9,041 bases of DNA from JBCCAG01 sp050330955 (GTDB taxonomy: Bacteria > Cyanobacteriota > Cyanobacteriia > CAKZMO01): the NCBI GenBank assembly GCA_050330955.1, contig JBHJHJ010000100.1:1-9041 (forward strand), given 5' to 3'. A program made the translations under genes and the position numbers. Below, one piece after another: positions 1-6,570 of this stretch (its first letter is position 1; every line of letters starts with the position of its first letter). Below the pieces are notes generated by a model. It did not search any database. It was not told the DNA's origin and was given only the letters and a program-made list of their open reading frames with translations.

Positions 1-1488
1 ATTGGAGCGAGCGGGCTGCAGGGAGGAGACCACCATCGCCCCCAGCGCTCCTTCGTCGTCGTAGTCTATCTTTGTGGAGTAGTACTTGCCCATGCCGGTG
101 TCGGTGGTCTCCGGCAGCAGCTTCTCCGGCAGGTTCAGCTCGAACGCGCCCCGCTGGTGGCGCTGCTCAGCCACCGCCTTGCTCAGGGTCATCAGCTGAT
201 CGAGGACGGGGAAAATCGGCTCGAAGGGTTTGATATCTTCCAGGGTTGGGAGCTGGTTTGGTCGGGAGGTTTCGCATTCGTCCCCATCAGCCCCACCGTC
301 CTCAGCGGCGTTATCCTCAGCCTTAGCGTCTTCGGCAGCCAGGGGCGCATCTCGCTCAATGATGGCTTGGGCCTGCAGGTAGTCAATCTCGTAATCGACG
401 GTGATGATGGTGGGCTGCAGCTCAAACTCCACCACGTTGCCTTCGTTGTCGAGGGTGATCAGCACTGATATGGTGAGGCGATCGCTCTCGGGGGTGAGGG
501 AGCAGCGGCGGTACACCAGCTCCGGCAGCAGCGGCAGCACCGTCTCCCCGAGGTGGATAGAAGTCCCCCGCGATCGCGCTTCTTGGTCTAGCGCTGAATC
601 CGGCTCGATGTAGTGGGAGATGTCGGCAATGTGTACCCCCACCTGCCAGCGCTCGTCGTCGAGCTTCTGCACCGAGAGGGCGTCGTCGAGGGCAGGGTTG
701 TCGGTGACGTGGGGGCCCGAGATACGGATGGTAGGCAGCTCCCTTAGGTCCAGCCGTCCAGTTTGGTCACTCTTACGCAGCTTGGTGGGCAGCTTCTTAG
801 CTTCGCGGTTGGCCTCCTCTGAAAACTCCCGCGGCAGGTCGTGCTTACAGCGGACGATGTCAATGTCGGAAGCCGTTTCAGCGTCGATGCCCAGCACCTG
901 GGCCACACGGCCCATCGGTGGGCTCTGCCCAAGGGGGTAGCGTAGAATCTCAACGTGCACCAGCTTATCCACCGACTCTTCTAGGGCCGTACCGTTGGGC
1001 TTCAGCTCTAGCTCAAACAGGAGGCGATCGTCTAGGGGAACGGCCTGAAAGCGATCGTCCACTTGCTTGACCCGACCCAGCACAGACTGATTGGCGCGCT
1101 CTAAAATTAGCTTCACCTCGCCTTCTGGGCTGCGGCGACGGGTGCCTTCTTTCGTGACTTTGACTAAAACGTTGTCGCCATTCCACGCGGTGTTGAGGTG
1201 GCTCTCCCGAATGTAAATATCCTCTGCTGCTTCATCGCTCTGGATGGCAAAGCAAAAGCCCTTACTGGAGCAGCGCAGCTTTCCCTCAATCAAATCTTCT
1301 TGAGCGTTGCGCCGGTAGCGACCGCGCTCCTTGCTCAAAATTTCAATTTTCTCTAAAGCGTCTAGGGCGATTTGAAGCCTGCGAGCGTTGTCGTCTCCCT
1401 CACAGTTGAGCTTTTTTTCTAACGCTTTTGGCGCCACGAGTTTATCGTCAGTAAAATTAGACAGCAGCGTTGCAATCGAAAAATTCAT
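1..1488 (-). CDS. RNase II/R (RNB) family protein, N-terminal 496 residues, cut by window edge
   Basis: The reading frame starts at the ATG read leftward from 1488 and is still open at position 1, so the C-terminus is missing. Family members degrade RNA 3' to 5'. Residues 1-65 look like a helical N-terminal domain. Residues 67-112 look like a cold-shock RNA-binding domain (GFCFAI, then DIYIRESHL). The RNB domain follows, with GVHIADISHYI at 284-294, RGTSIHLGE at 308-316, RCSLTPESDR at 328-337 and RGAFELNLPE at 446-455. An AAGGA ribosome binding site lies 11 bases before the start. Oddities: only the adjacent Asp268-Asp269 pair of the usual four-aspartate metal site is obvious, and residues 384-406 form an acidic, alanine-rich insert. 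Cyanobacteria have two such paralogues, RNase II/R and the Zam-like protein, and I cannot say which this is. The family assignment is sure; catalytic activity is not. Confidence 0.9.
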   Translation of the reverse strand, partial: MNFSIATLLSNFTDDKLVAPKALEKKLNCEGDDNARRLQIALDALEKIEILSKERGRYRRNAQEDLIEGKLRCSSKGFCFAIQSDEAAEDIYIRESHLNTAWNGDNVLVKVTKEGTRRRSPEGEVKLILERANQSVLGRVKQVDDRFQAVPLDDRLLFELELKPNGTALEESVDKLVHVEILRYPLGQSPPMGRVAQVLGIDAETASDIDIVRCKHDLPREFSEEANREAKKLPTKLRKSDQTGRLDLRELPTIRISGPHVTDNPALDDALSVQKLDDERWQVGVHIADISHYIEPDSALDQEARSRGTSIHLGETVLPLLPELVYRRCSLTPESDRLTISVLITLDNEGNVVEFELQPTIITVDYEIDYLQAQAIIERDAPLAAEDAKAEDNAAEDGGADGDECETSRPNQLPTLEDIKPFEPIFPVLDQLMTLSKAVAEQRHQRGAFELNLPEKLLPETTDTGMGKYYSTKIDYDDEGALGAMVVSSLQPARSN

Positions 1489-1499
1489 GTGGCGCTTGT

Positions 1500-1504
1500 T
1501 CCTT
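1500..1504 (-). promoter_or_regulatory. Ribosome binding site of the RNB-family gene
   Basis: AAGGA on the minus strand, 11 bases upstream of the ATG at 1488. It supports that start, because it is one of the few clear Shine-Dalgarno matches in this window. Confidence 0.6.
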
Positions 1505-1800
1505 AAAATAGTCAAAAATCATTGGATGTCAGTGCTCTAGGCTCACCCAGCTTTTCAGGCTCAGCGGGACGTGAATGGGTCAATACGAAAGATTGCGGTA
1601 CTATCGACCCGATTCGTGAAACGCGTCAACTCGCTTGTGGCTAGCCTCGCATTCGGTGCCGTGAACCGAACTATCTGGCTCTACAGATCGCCGTATATGC
1701 GGGCACTCTATTTTAGACACGTTCTGCAGCAACGGTGCAAGTGCTCCGTTGTAAATTCAGCGATCAAACTGCAGATTAATGACAGGTTCAGCCCTATAGC

Positions 1801-1839
1801 TCGGGAGTTTAGAGTCCCGATTACGGCAGTCCAACTCCC
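1801..1839 (-). repeat. Two mutually exclusive hairpins downstream of phoU
   Basis: TCGGGA (1801-1806) can pair with TCCCGA (1815-1820) around an 8-base loop. Alternatively GGGAGTT (1803-1809) can pair with AACTCCC (1833-1839). The two use the same bases, so only one can form at a time. They lie 32-70 bases past the phoU stop on the transcribed minus strand. No T-run follows, so this is not a textbook terminator. It may help end or stabilise the phoU message. Confidence 0.35.
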
Positions 1840-1870
1840 CCCGTTGTGCTGACCTCGGCGGCGGGAGGCG

Positions 1871-2536
1871 CTAGCGCTGACCCGTGACGACATAGGCCAC
1901 GCGCCGACCGATATTGGTTGCATGATCTGCCATGCGCTCTAGATGACGGATAACCAAAACCATGAGTATAGTTGGTTCGACTGTCCCAGAGATATCGCGT
2001 TGATGAGCCAATGAGCTGTAGAGCGCTTCGTACTCTGCATCGACGCGATCATCCTCATTCCTCAAATCTAACCCCGACTCTGCATCAAGATCGGAGAGGG
2101 CAGATAGACTCATGGCCAACATGGCGCGGCAGCGATTTGCCATAACTTGAACCTGAGCCAGATTGGTATGAGGGGGGTAGGGAAAAAGCTTGAGAGAAAT
2201 CTCGCCTAAGTCATCTGCGTAGTCGCCAATGCGCTCTAAATCTCTAACGAGTTGCATAATGGCGCTGAGCAGCCTTAGATCTTGGTTGACGGGGGCTTGA
2301 AGGCCGAGCAAGTTAACACAGTCAACTTCAATTTGCCGGTAGAACCCATCAATACGCTCTTCTTGAATTTTGATTTGGTCAGCTGCCGCCAAATTTCGCT
2401 CAAATAGGGCCTGACAGGCTAACCAAAATGAACTCTCAACCAAGGCACCCATTCGCAGGACATCTCGCTGTATTCGGCGGACCTGACGATCAAACTCTAA
2501 CCGAGTAGGCTTTGACTCGTTGGATGGAGCAATCAC
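1871..2536 (-). CDS. phoU: Phosphate signalling complex protein PhoU
   Basis: A 221-residue protein, the usual length for PhoU. PhoU is a soluble two-bundle helical protein that contacts the PstSCAB phosphate transporter and the PhoR-type kinase (SphS in cyanobacteria) and keeps the phosphate regulon off when phosphate is plentiful. Both metal-binding repeats are visible: E101-x3-D105-x3-D109 in ERIGDYADD, and E200-x3-D204-x3-N208 in ERMADHATN. The N-terminal LEFDRQVRRIQRDVLRMGALVE is typical of the family. The start is GTG at 2536: the next internal Met (residue 29) would remove helix 1, and an upstream ATG at 2556 is followed directly by a stop. No pst transporter or kinase genes adjoin it. 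A short membrane-protein frame ends 11 bases upstream and may share its transcript. Confidence 0.93.
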   Translation of the reverse strand: MIAPSNESKPTRLEFDRQVRRIQRDVLRMGALVESSFWLACQALFERNLAAADQIKIQEERIDGFYRQIEVDCVNLLGLQAPVNQDLRLLSAIMQLVRDLERIGDYADDLGEISLKLFPYPPHTNLAQVQVMANRCRAMLAMSLSALSDLDAESGLDLRNEDDRVDAEYEALYSSLAHQRDISGTVEPTILMVLVIRHLERMADHATNIGRRVAYVVTGQR

Positions 2537-2547
2537 GCTAATTATCG

Positions 2548-2703
2548 TTATCTCATAAGGTCAAATGTGGGTGAGCTGGTCGAGCTAACCCCTGAAATTC
2601 CCGTGTTCAAGTTTTGAAGCTGAGTCAAGATGTCTCTCAGATGTGGGAACACCCATACTAAGACTGCGCCCACAGTAATTGCGCTCACAGTGATCCAATT
2701 CAC
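2548..2703 (-). CDS. Small one-helix membrane protein (51 residues) upstream of phoU
   Basis: A GTG-started frame of 51 codons. It opens VNWITVSAITVGAVLVWVFP, a hydrophobic segment of about 18 residues with two Trp, then an amphipathic stretch HLRDILTQLQNLN (21-33) and a Ser/Thr-rich tail ending FDLMR. This is the layout of a real single-pass small protein rather than random code. It ends 11 bases before the phoU GTG on the same strand, which suggests co-transcription. An in-frame TGA two codons before the GTG fixes GTG as the first usable start. Against it: no clear Shine-Dalgarno, a non-ATG start, and no family that I recognise. Function unknown; a membrane partner for PhoU is only an inference from position. 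Confidence 0.45.
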   Translation of the reverse strand: MNWITVSAITVGAVLVWVFPHLRDILTQLQNLNTGISGVSSTSSPTFDLMR

Positions 2704-3037
2704 GCTGACTCAACGTCGCTTCTCTTATTGAACACTACCCTGCCATCTGGCAGTGTAATCTACCTCACAAGGTGGCTTAGGCAACCCATAGAATCTGAGA
2801 CAGGTCGCATCTATCTCGCTATATTCAGGCAACCTGCGTCTAAACAACCGCCATACCCTGTCAGCTACTGCTTTTATTAAGGAGTGTGACAAAAACCACC
2901 GTGCGATCGCAGATTGGCTCAAATTAAGAAAAATTGACGCTTTATCTCAACGATGGCGGTCTGACGCATTGCACCAGAAACGCTAGATGAGAAGAGCGCC
3001 GAGCACGATTGACCATAACAATTGGAGTATTTAAGCG
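2704..3037. other. Divergent control region between the phoU unit and psaM
   Basis: About 330 bases separating leftward phoU from rightward psaM, so it should hold promoters for both. It contains one HIP1 palindrome (2903-2910) and is more AT-rich than the flanking genes. A TTGACG at 2934-2939 resembles a -35 box for psaM, but no good -10 lies 16-18 bases after it. I see no clear copy of the HLR1 element (paired TTACA boxes) that often controls photosystem I genes. A 65-codon TTG-started frame at 2725-2922 on the minus strand is not supported. Confidence 0.45.
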
Positions 3038-3133
3038 ATGTCTCTATCTGATACACAAATTCTTGTTGCCCTTGCTGTCGCCCTGATTCCGGGTATCCTT
3101 GCGTTTCGCCTATCGACTGAGCTGTACAAATAA
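3038..3133 (+). CDS. psaM: Photosystem I reaction centre subunit XII (PsaM)
   Basis: A 31-residue single-helix protein that packs in the trimer-contact region of photosystem I in the thylakoid membrane. The sequence begins MSLSDTQILVALAVALIPG and ends with the hallmark LAFRLSTELYK, which matches PsaM in other cyanobacteria almost to the residue; the length is also right. A GGAG ribosome binding site at 3024-3027 sits 10 bases before the ATG. The gene stands alone: upstream genes point the other way, and a hairpin 30 bases downstream probably ends the transcript. It falls under common gene-calling length limits. Confidence 0.96.
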   Translation: MSLSDTQILVALAVALIPGILAFRLSTELYK

Positions 3134-3162
3134 TTCATAGGCCCATAACCATAGGTCTTGCC

Positions 3163-3207
3163 AAAGCGGAGGTGTCGTGGCTTCAGGCCGAGATTCCTTC
3201 GCTTTTT
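3163..3207 (+). terminator. Terminator-like hairpin after psaM
   Basis: AAAGCGGAGG (3163-3172) pairs with CCTTCGCTTT (3196-3205) over 10 pairs with one G-T wobble. The loop holds a smaller GGC/GCC hairpin. The right arm runs into a five-T tract (3203-3207). It starts 30 bases past the psaM stop, fitting a factor-independent terminator with a short T tail. Confidence 0.55.
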
Positions 3208-3319
3208 GGTAGACGCTCCTTTGGAAGGTGCCCCTTCTGCACGATTGGTGTACTCTTGAACTAGCTATTTGTTCTGACTTAATTTAATCTGATAGTAAGG
3301 TAAAGCGGGTTAAGCGCTT

Positions 3320-3760
3320 ATGTCTGCGGTTCCTCAGCGAAAGTCTTCTCCTCAACGACATCAGCTCCCAGCGCGTTACGCTGACAATCGGCAGCAGCCC
3401 GCCCGTCGCCAACCTCGCCGTTCCTCACTCTACCGGATTAGGCAGCGGGGTATTGCGCTAGAGATGAGTATTTTGTTGGGCATCAATCTAATTGTCATCG
3501 CCGCTGCCAGCGCCGCCATTGTCAAACTTGTGCCTCACCACATGGCCCAGCGCGCAAAGCTCAAGGTGCTTCAGAGCGAAGTCGATGCCCTAGACCGTCG
3601 CGTCAACGACCTGCGGCAAAACTTTAGCATCTATTTTGACCCCCAGCGATCGCTGATTAACCAGCGAGAGTTGGGCAACCAGGCGTTACCCGGTCAGCGT
3701 CCCGTTCGATTCGTTGAGCCAGCGCCCGGCGCAGGAGAGAGCTCAGGCTCCAGGCCGTAG
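3320..3760 (+). CDS. Basic single-pass membrane protein with coiled coil (FtsB/DivIC-like layout)
   Basis: 146 residues. Residues 1-47 are rich in Arg, Gln and Pro and should stay in the cytoplasm. Residues 49-71 form one transmembrane helix (LLGINLIVIAAASAAIVKLV). Residues 76-102 make a coiled coil with regular Leu/Val spacing (LKVLQSEVDALDRRVNDLRQ). The tail, about 44 residues, is Pro/Gly-rich (FDPQRS, RELGNQ, GQRPVRFVEP) and would face the periplasm. This order resembles the divisome proteins FtsB, FtsL and DivIC, but I see no diagnostic motif, and many cyanobacterial proteins of unknown function share it. Role is therefore not assigned. hppD starts 60 bases downstream on the same strand. 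No strong ribosome binding site precedes the ATG at 3320. Confidence 0.75.
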   Translation: MSAVPQRKSSPQRHQLPARYADNRQQPARRQPRRSSLYRIRQRGIALEMSILLGINLIVIAAASAAIVKLVPHHMAQRAKLKVLQSEVDALDRRVNDLRQNFSIYFDPQRSLINQRELGNQALPGQRPVRFVEPAPGAGESSGSRP

Positions 3761-3820
3761 CCGGTCCACAACGGCAGGGGTTGTGTCAAAATCTGACGGG
3801 TGCCCCTTTACCAATGCTGT

Positions 3821-4897
3821 ATGGACTTCAGCCACGTTCACTTCTACGTTGACGATGCCGCTGCATGGCAGCGCTGGTTTATCGATTTACTTGAGTTTGA
3901 GGCGGCTAGCGATCGCCAGTTCGCCCCTTTCGCCGATCAGCCTGAAACTTACACAACGGCAGTTTTTAGGGGAGCAGTGTGTATCGTGCTCTCATCGCCC
4001 CTTGGGAGCCGTAGCCCAGTCGCACGCTATCTGAGTCGGCATCCGCCCGGCGTGGTTGACCTTGCGGTTCGTGTCAGACAGCTAGATGATGTGCTTTCGG
4101 CAGCTACGGCTCAGGGCGCTAGGGTTTTGAGCCCTGTGAAAACCATTGTTACTGAGCAGGGCTACTGCCGGTGGGTCCGGGTTTCAGGATGGGCAGAGCT
4201 GCAGCATACGCTGATCGAAGCGGAGCCCCCTTTGGTTGTGCCCGTCGCGATCGCCGCTGGTCCTCAAATTACAGCCATTGACCATGCGGTGCTCAACGTC
4301 CCGCGCGGTCAAATCATGGCGGCGGTCGATTGGTATGAAGCCACGTTTGGCTTCCGCCGACGTCAAGCTTTCACGATTCAAACCGAGCGCTCTGCCCTCT
4401 ACAGCCAGGTGCTAAAGCACCCTGGAGGCGATCTCCAGATTCCCATCAATGAGCCTACCTCCCCCACCTCTCAAATTCAAGAATTCCTTGATGTTAACCG
4501 GGGGGCTGGTATTCAGCACATTGCCCTGCGAACTCTAGACATTGTGGCGATGGTACGTCGGCTCCGTCAGCGCGGGCTCGCCTTCTTAAAGGTGCCGCAG
4601 GCGTACTACGAAACCCTGCCCCAGCGCAGCGGCTTCTCTCTCTCTGTGGCTCAGCAGCAGGCGATCGCCCAGCAGGAGATTTTAGTTGATTGGCAAAGCG
4701 ATCGACCCCAAACGCTGCTTCTGCAGACCTTCACTCAGCCAATTTTCAACCAGCCGACGTTTTTCTTTGAGCTGATTCAGCGGCAGACCTACGACCTCCA
4801 GGGCGTAATGCAGCGCGCCGATGGATTTGGCGAAGGCAATTTTCAAGCGCTGTTTGAGGCGATGGAGCGGGAGCAAATGAAGCGGGGCAGTTTGTAA
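3821..4897 (+). CDS. hppD: 4-hydroxyphenylpyruvate dioxygenase
   Basis: 358 residues from the ATG at 3821. The enzyme is a non-haem Fe(II) oxygenase that turns 4-hydroxyphenylpyruvate, from tyrosine, into homogentisate. In cyanobacteria homogentisate feeds tocopherol synthesis; plastoquinone there is made by another route. Two vicinal-oxygen-chelate domains are seen. The iron ligands are His155 (IDHAVLNV), His233 (GIQHIALRT) and Glu317 (FFFELIQRQ). The C-terminal GFGEGNFQALFEAME is the family signature that closes the active site. A GTG seven codons earlier (3800) keeps the frame open, but homologues begin at MDFxHVHFYVDD, so 3821 is preferred. It resembles the divergent cyanobacterial group (YVDD start, HPPGVVDLAV) more than plant enzymes. 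A GTPase gene follows after 25 bases and may be co-transcribed. Confidence 0.94.
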   Translation: MDFSHVHFYVDDAAAWQRWFIDLLEFEAASDRQFAPFADQPETYTTAVFRGAVCIVLSSPLGSRSPVARYLSRHPPGVVDLAVRVRQLDDVLSAATAQGARVLSPVKTIVTEQGYCRWVRVSGWAELQHTLIEAEPPLVVPVAIAAGPQITAIDHAVLNVPRGQIMAAVDWYEATFGFRRRQAFTIQTERSALYSQVLKHPGGDLQIPINEPTSPTSQIQEFLDVNRGAGIQHIALRTLDIVAMVRRLRQRGLAFLKVPQAYYETLPQRSGFSLSVAQQQAIAQQEILVDWQSDRPQTLLLQTFTQPIFNQPTFFFELIQRQTYDLQGVMQRADGFGEGNFQALFEAMEREQMKRGSL

Positions 4898-4922
4898 GAT
4901 TGATATAGCGCTTTGCTCTCAT

Positions 4923-6401
4923 ATGCCGTCTTCTCCCGACTCTTCTCAGTTCCAGGCTGGTTTTGATGCCCCCTCGACGTCAGCAGATGACCTCGATGAG
5001 GCGATCGCCAGTCTTGAGCAGATGCAAACAGACATTAGCTACCAGAATGCCCAGGCCACTTTGGACCACCTGCTGGAGCGTTTGGACCTCACCCCAGAAG
5101 AGGCGGCAGGCTTTCAGGCTGATATCGACCACCTACAGCACCTACGCCATCAGCTTGAGCAAGGGATCATTCAGATTGCGGCGTTTGGCCTAGTGGGTCG
5201 GGGAAAATCATCTGTACTGAACGCGCTGCTGGGGCAGCCAGCGTTTCAAACAGGGCCACTGCACGGGGTCACGCAGACCGTGGAACGGACCCCATGGACG
5301 CTGGACAGCAAGAGGCTGGCGGGCAGCGATCGATCGCTCCTGCGGCTATTGGTCGGGCGCGGACCGTCGCGGCTAGAGCTGGTAGACACCCCCGGTATTG
5401 ACGAAATTTCGGGGGAAGCGCAGGAGGCGATCGCGCGCCAGGTGGCGCAGCGGGTAGACCTAATTTTGTTTGTGGTGGCAGGGGATATCAGTCAGATCGA
5501 GTATGAGGCGCTGTGCACCCTGCGGGAGGCCAGTAAGCCCATGCTGGTAGTATTCAACAAAATTGACCAGTACCCCGATACGGATAGGCAGTCCCTCTAC
5601 GAGACCCTAAGGGACCGGCGGCTGCGGGAGCTGGTATCCGCTGACGAAATCGTCATGGTGGCGGCGGCTCCACTGGAAACAATAGTCACGCGCCAAACCG
5701 ATGGCAGCATCAGCGTTGTCAAACGGCGCTGTCCCCCTCGCATCGAGCCGCTGAAGCTGAAGATCCTGGATGTTCTGCAGCGCGACGGCAAGGCTCTGGT
5801 GGCCCTCAACACGATGCTCTACGCCGATGAGATGAACGAGCGACTGGTGCAGCGCAAGCTGGTGATTCGCGATCGTGCAGCAGAGCAGGTAATTTGGCGG
5901 GCGGTGATGGCGAAGACCATTGCAGTGGCAGCGAACCCAATTACCTTGGCGGATGTGGTGAGCGGCACTGTGATCGACGGGGCGATGGTGCTGACGCTGT
6001 CGCGACTCTACGGCATTGAGATGACGGAGCGAGGGGCGGCGCGGCTGCTGCGGCAAATCGTTTTCAGCTTGGGGAGTATGATGGCTGGGGAGGCTGCGGT
6101 CACTGTGGGGCTGGGTTCGCTAAAAAGCGTGCTGGGTCTGACGATTCCGGTGACGGGAGGATGGGCGATCGCTCCGTATCTGTCAGTGGCCGTGACCCAG
6201 GCCAGCATTGCTGGGGTGATGACCTACACCATTGGCCAGGCCTCTAAGACCTATTTGGCGAACGGCGCCTCTTGGGGACCCTATGGCCCTAAGGGAGTAG
6301 CCCAGGAGATCATCCAATCTTTAGACGAGGCTTCTATCCTTAGCCGCATTAAGTACGAGCTGCAGTCGCGGCTGCGGCGCAGTATTCGACCAGACCTGTA
6401 G
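4923..6401 (+). CDS. Membrane-associated GTPase with DUF697-like C-terminal domain
   Basis: 492 residues. Residues 22-82 are acidic and helical, probably coiled. The Era/HSR1-like G domain follows: P-loop GLVGRGKSS at 89-97, a Thr-containing switch I (GVTQT) near 115-119, DTPG at 155-158 and NKID at 212-215. All GTP-binding motifs are intact, so it should bind and cut GTP. Residues from about 320 to 460 contain hydrophobic, Ala/Gly-rich helices (for example SLGSMMAGEAAVTVGLGSL, then AIAPYLSVAVTQASIAGVM), as in DUF697 proteins. This suggests attachment to the inner or thylakoid membrane. Such GTPases are common in cyanobacteria, often in several copies, with no firm role known to me. The ATG at 4923 lacks a Shine-Dalgarno and lies 25 bases after hppD. 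Confidence 0.87.
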   Translation: MPSSPDSSQFQAGFDAPSTSADDLDEAIASLEQMQTDISYQNAQATLDHLLERLDLTPEEAAGFQADIDHLQHLRHQLEQGIIQIAAFGLVGRGKSSVLNALLGQPAFQTGPLHGVTQTVERTPWTLDSKRLAGSDRSLLRLLVGRGPSRLELVDTPGIDEISGEAQEAIARQVAQRVDLILFVVAGDISQIEYEALCTLREASKPMLVVFNKIDQYPDTDRQSLYETLRDRRLRELVSADEIVMVAAAPLETIVTRQTDGSISVVKRRCPPRIEPLKLKILDVLQRDGKALVALNTMLYADEMNERLVQRKLVIRDRAAEQVIWRAVMAKTIAVAANPITLADVVSGTVIDGAMVLTLSRLYGIEMTERGAARLLRQIVFSLGSMMAGEAAVTVGLGSLKSVLGLTIPVTGGWAIAPYLSVAVTQASIAGVMTYTIGQASKTYLANGASWGPYGPKGVAQEIIQSLDEASILSRIKYELQSRLRRSIRPDL

Positions 6402-6428
6402 GAAGGGCGATCGCAGCGCGGGTTTGCA

Positions 6429-6445
6429 GCATCAAGGCATGATGC
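6429..6445 (+). terminator. Weak hairpin after the GTPase gene
   Basis: GCATCA (6429-6434) and TGATGC (6440-6445) form a 6-base stem with a 5-base loop, 28 bases past the stop codon and followed by GCTTT. The stem is short and the T-run only three bases, so termination here would be inefficient. A TATACT at 6468-6473 just downstream resembles a -10 box and could start the exosortase message. Confidence 0.3.
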
Positions 6446-6550
6446 GCTTTACCATAACTTTGCAGTATATACTTAATTCTCCCTCAAAAGTTCGCAACAT
6501 AGTGCCCGCGGTATGACTCAAAATGAAGGTAGTTCATTAGGGAAAATGCG

Positions 6551-6567
6551 AGGCGTAGCGGACGCTT
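6551..6567 (+). repeat. Small hairpin next to the exosortase start codon
   Basis: AGGCGT (6551-6556) pairs with ACGCTT (6562-6567), with one wobble, around the loop AGCGG. It ends three bases before the ATG at 6571, where a ribosome binding site would normally be, and no Shine-Dalgarno is present. Short GC-rich palindromes containing GCGTAGCG recur in many cyanobacterial genomes, so it may be a dispersed repeat copy. A translational effect is only a guess. Confidence 0.35.
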
Positions 6568-6570
6568 ACC

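Larger units (their letters stand above)
1489..1870. other. Gap between phoU and the RNB gene, no convincing gene
   Basis: I read this stretch in all frames and found no recognisable protein and no tRNA: no T-loop consensus such as GTTCRA followed by a closing stem. A 93-codon frame at 1571-1852 has no family resemblance or ribosome binding site and is treated as chance. The gap probably holds the 3' end of the phoU transcript and the promoter and leader of the RNB gene. The only structure seen is the hairpin pair near 1801-1839, described separately. Confidence 0.6.

Noticed and set aside
1505..1532. Promoter-like CTGACA and TATTTT, 16 bases apart, before the RNB gene
   Set aside because: Transcription would begin near 1498, which would leave the clear AAGGA ribosome binding site at 1500-1504 out of the message.
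1571..1852. A 93-codon plus-strand frame in the gap after phoU
   Set aside because: No family resemblance and no ribosome binding site; it runs opposite to both neighbours and overlaps the hairpins.
1741..1870. Possible tRNA on the minus strand (stem-loop with a CTCTAAA loop)
   Set aside because: The loop looked like an anticodon loop, but no acceptor stem, D-arm or T-loop can be drawn around it.
2725..2922. A 65-codon minus-strand frame before the small membrane gene, in line with phoU
   Set aside because: It needs a TTG start with no ribosome binding site, has no membrane helix or known motif, and lies where the psaM/phoU promoters should be. Position is its only support.
3800..3820. Upstream GTG start adding seven residues to hppD
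   Set aside because: No ribosome binding site; the extension (MPLYQCC) has no counterpart in the family, which begins at the ATG at 3821.
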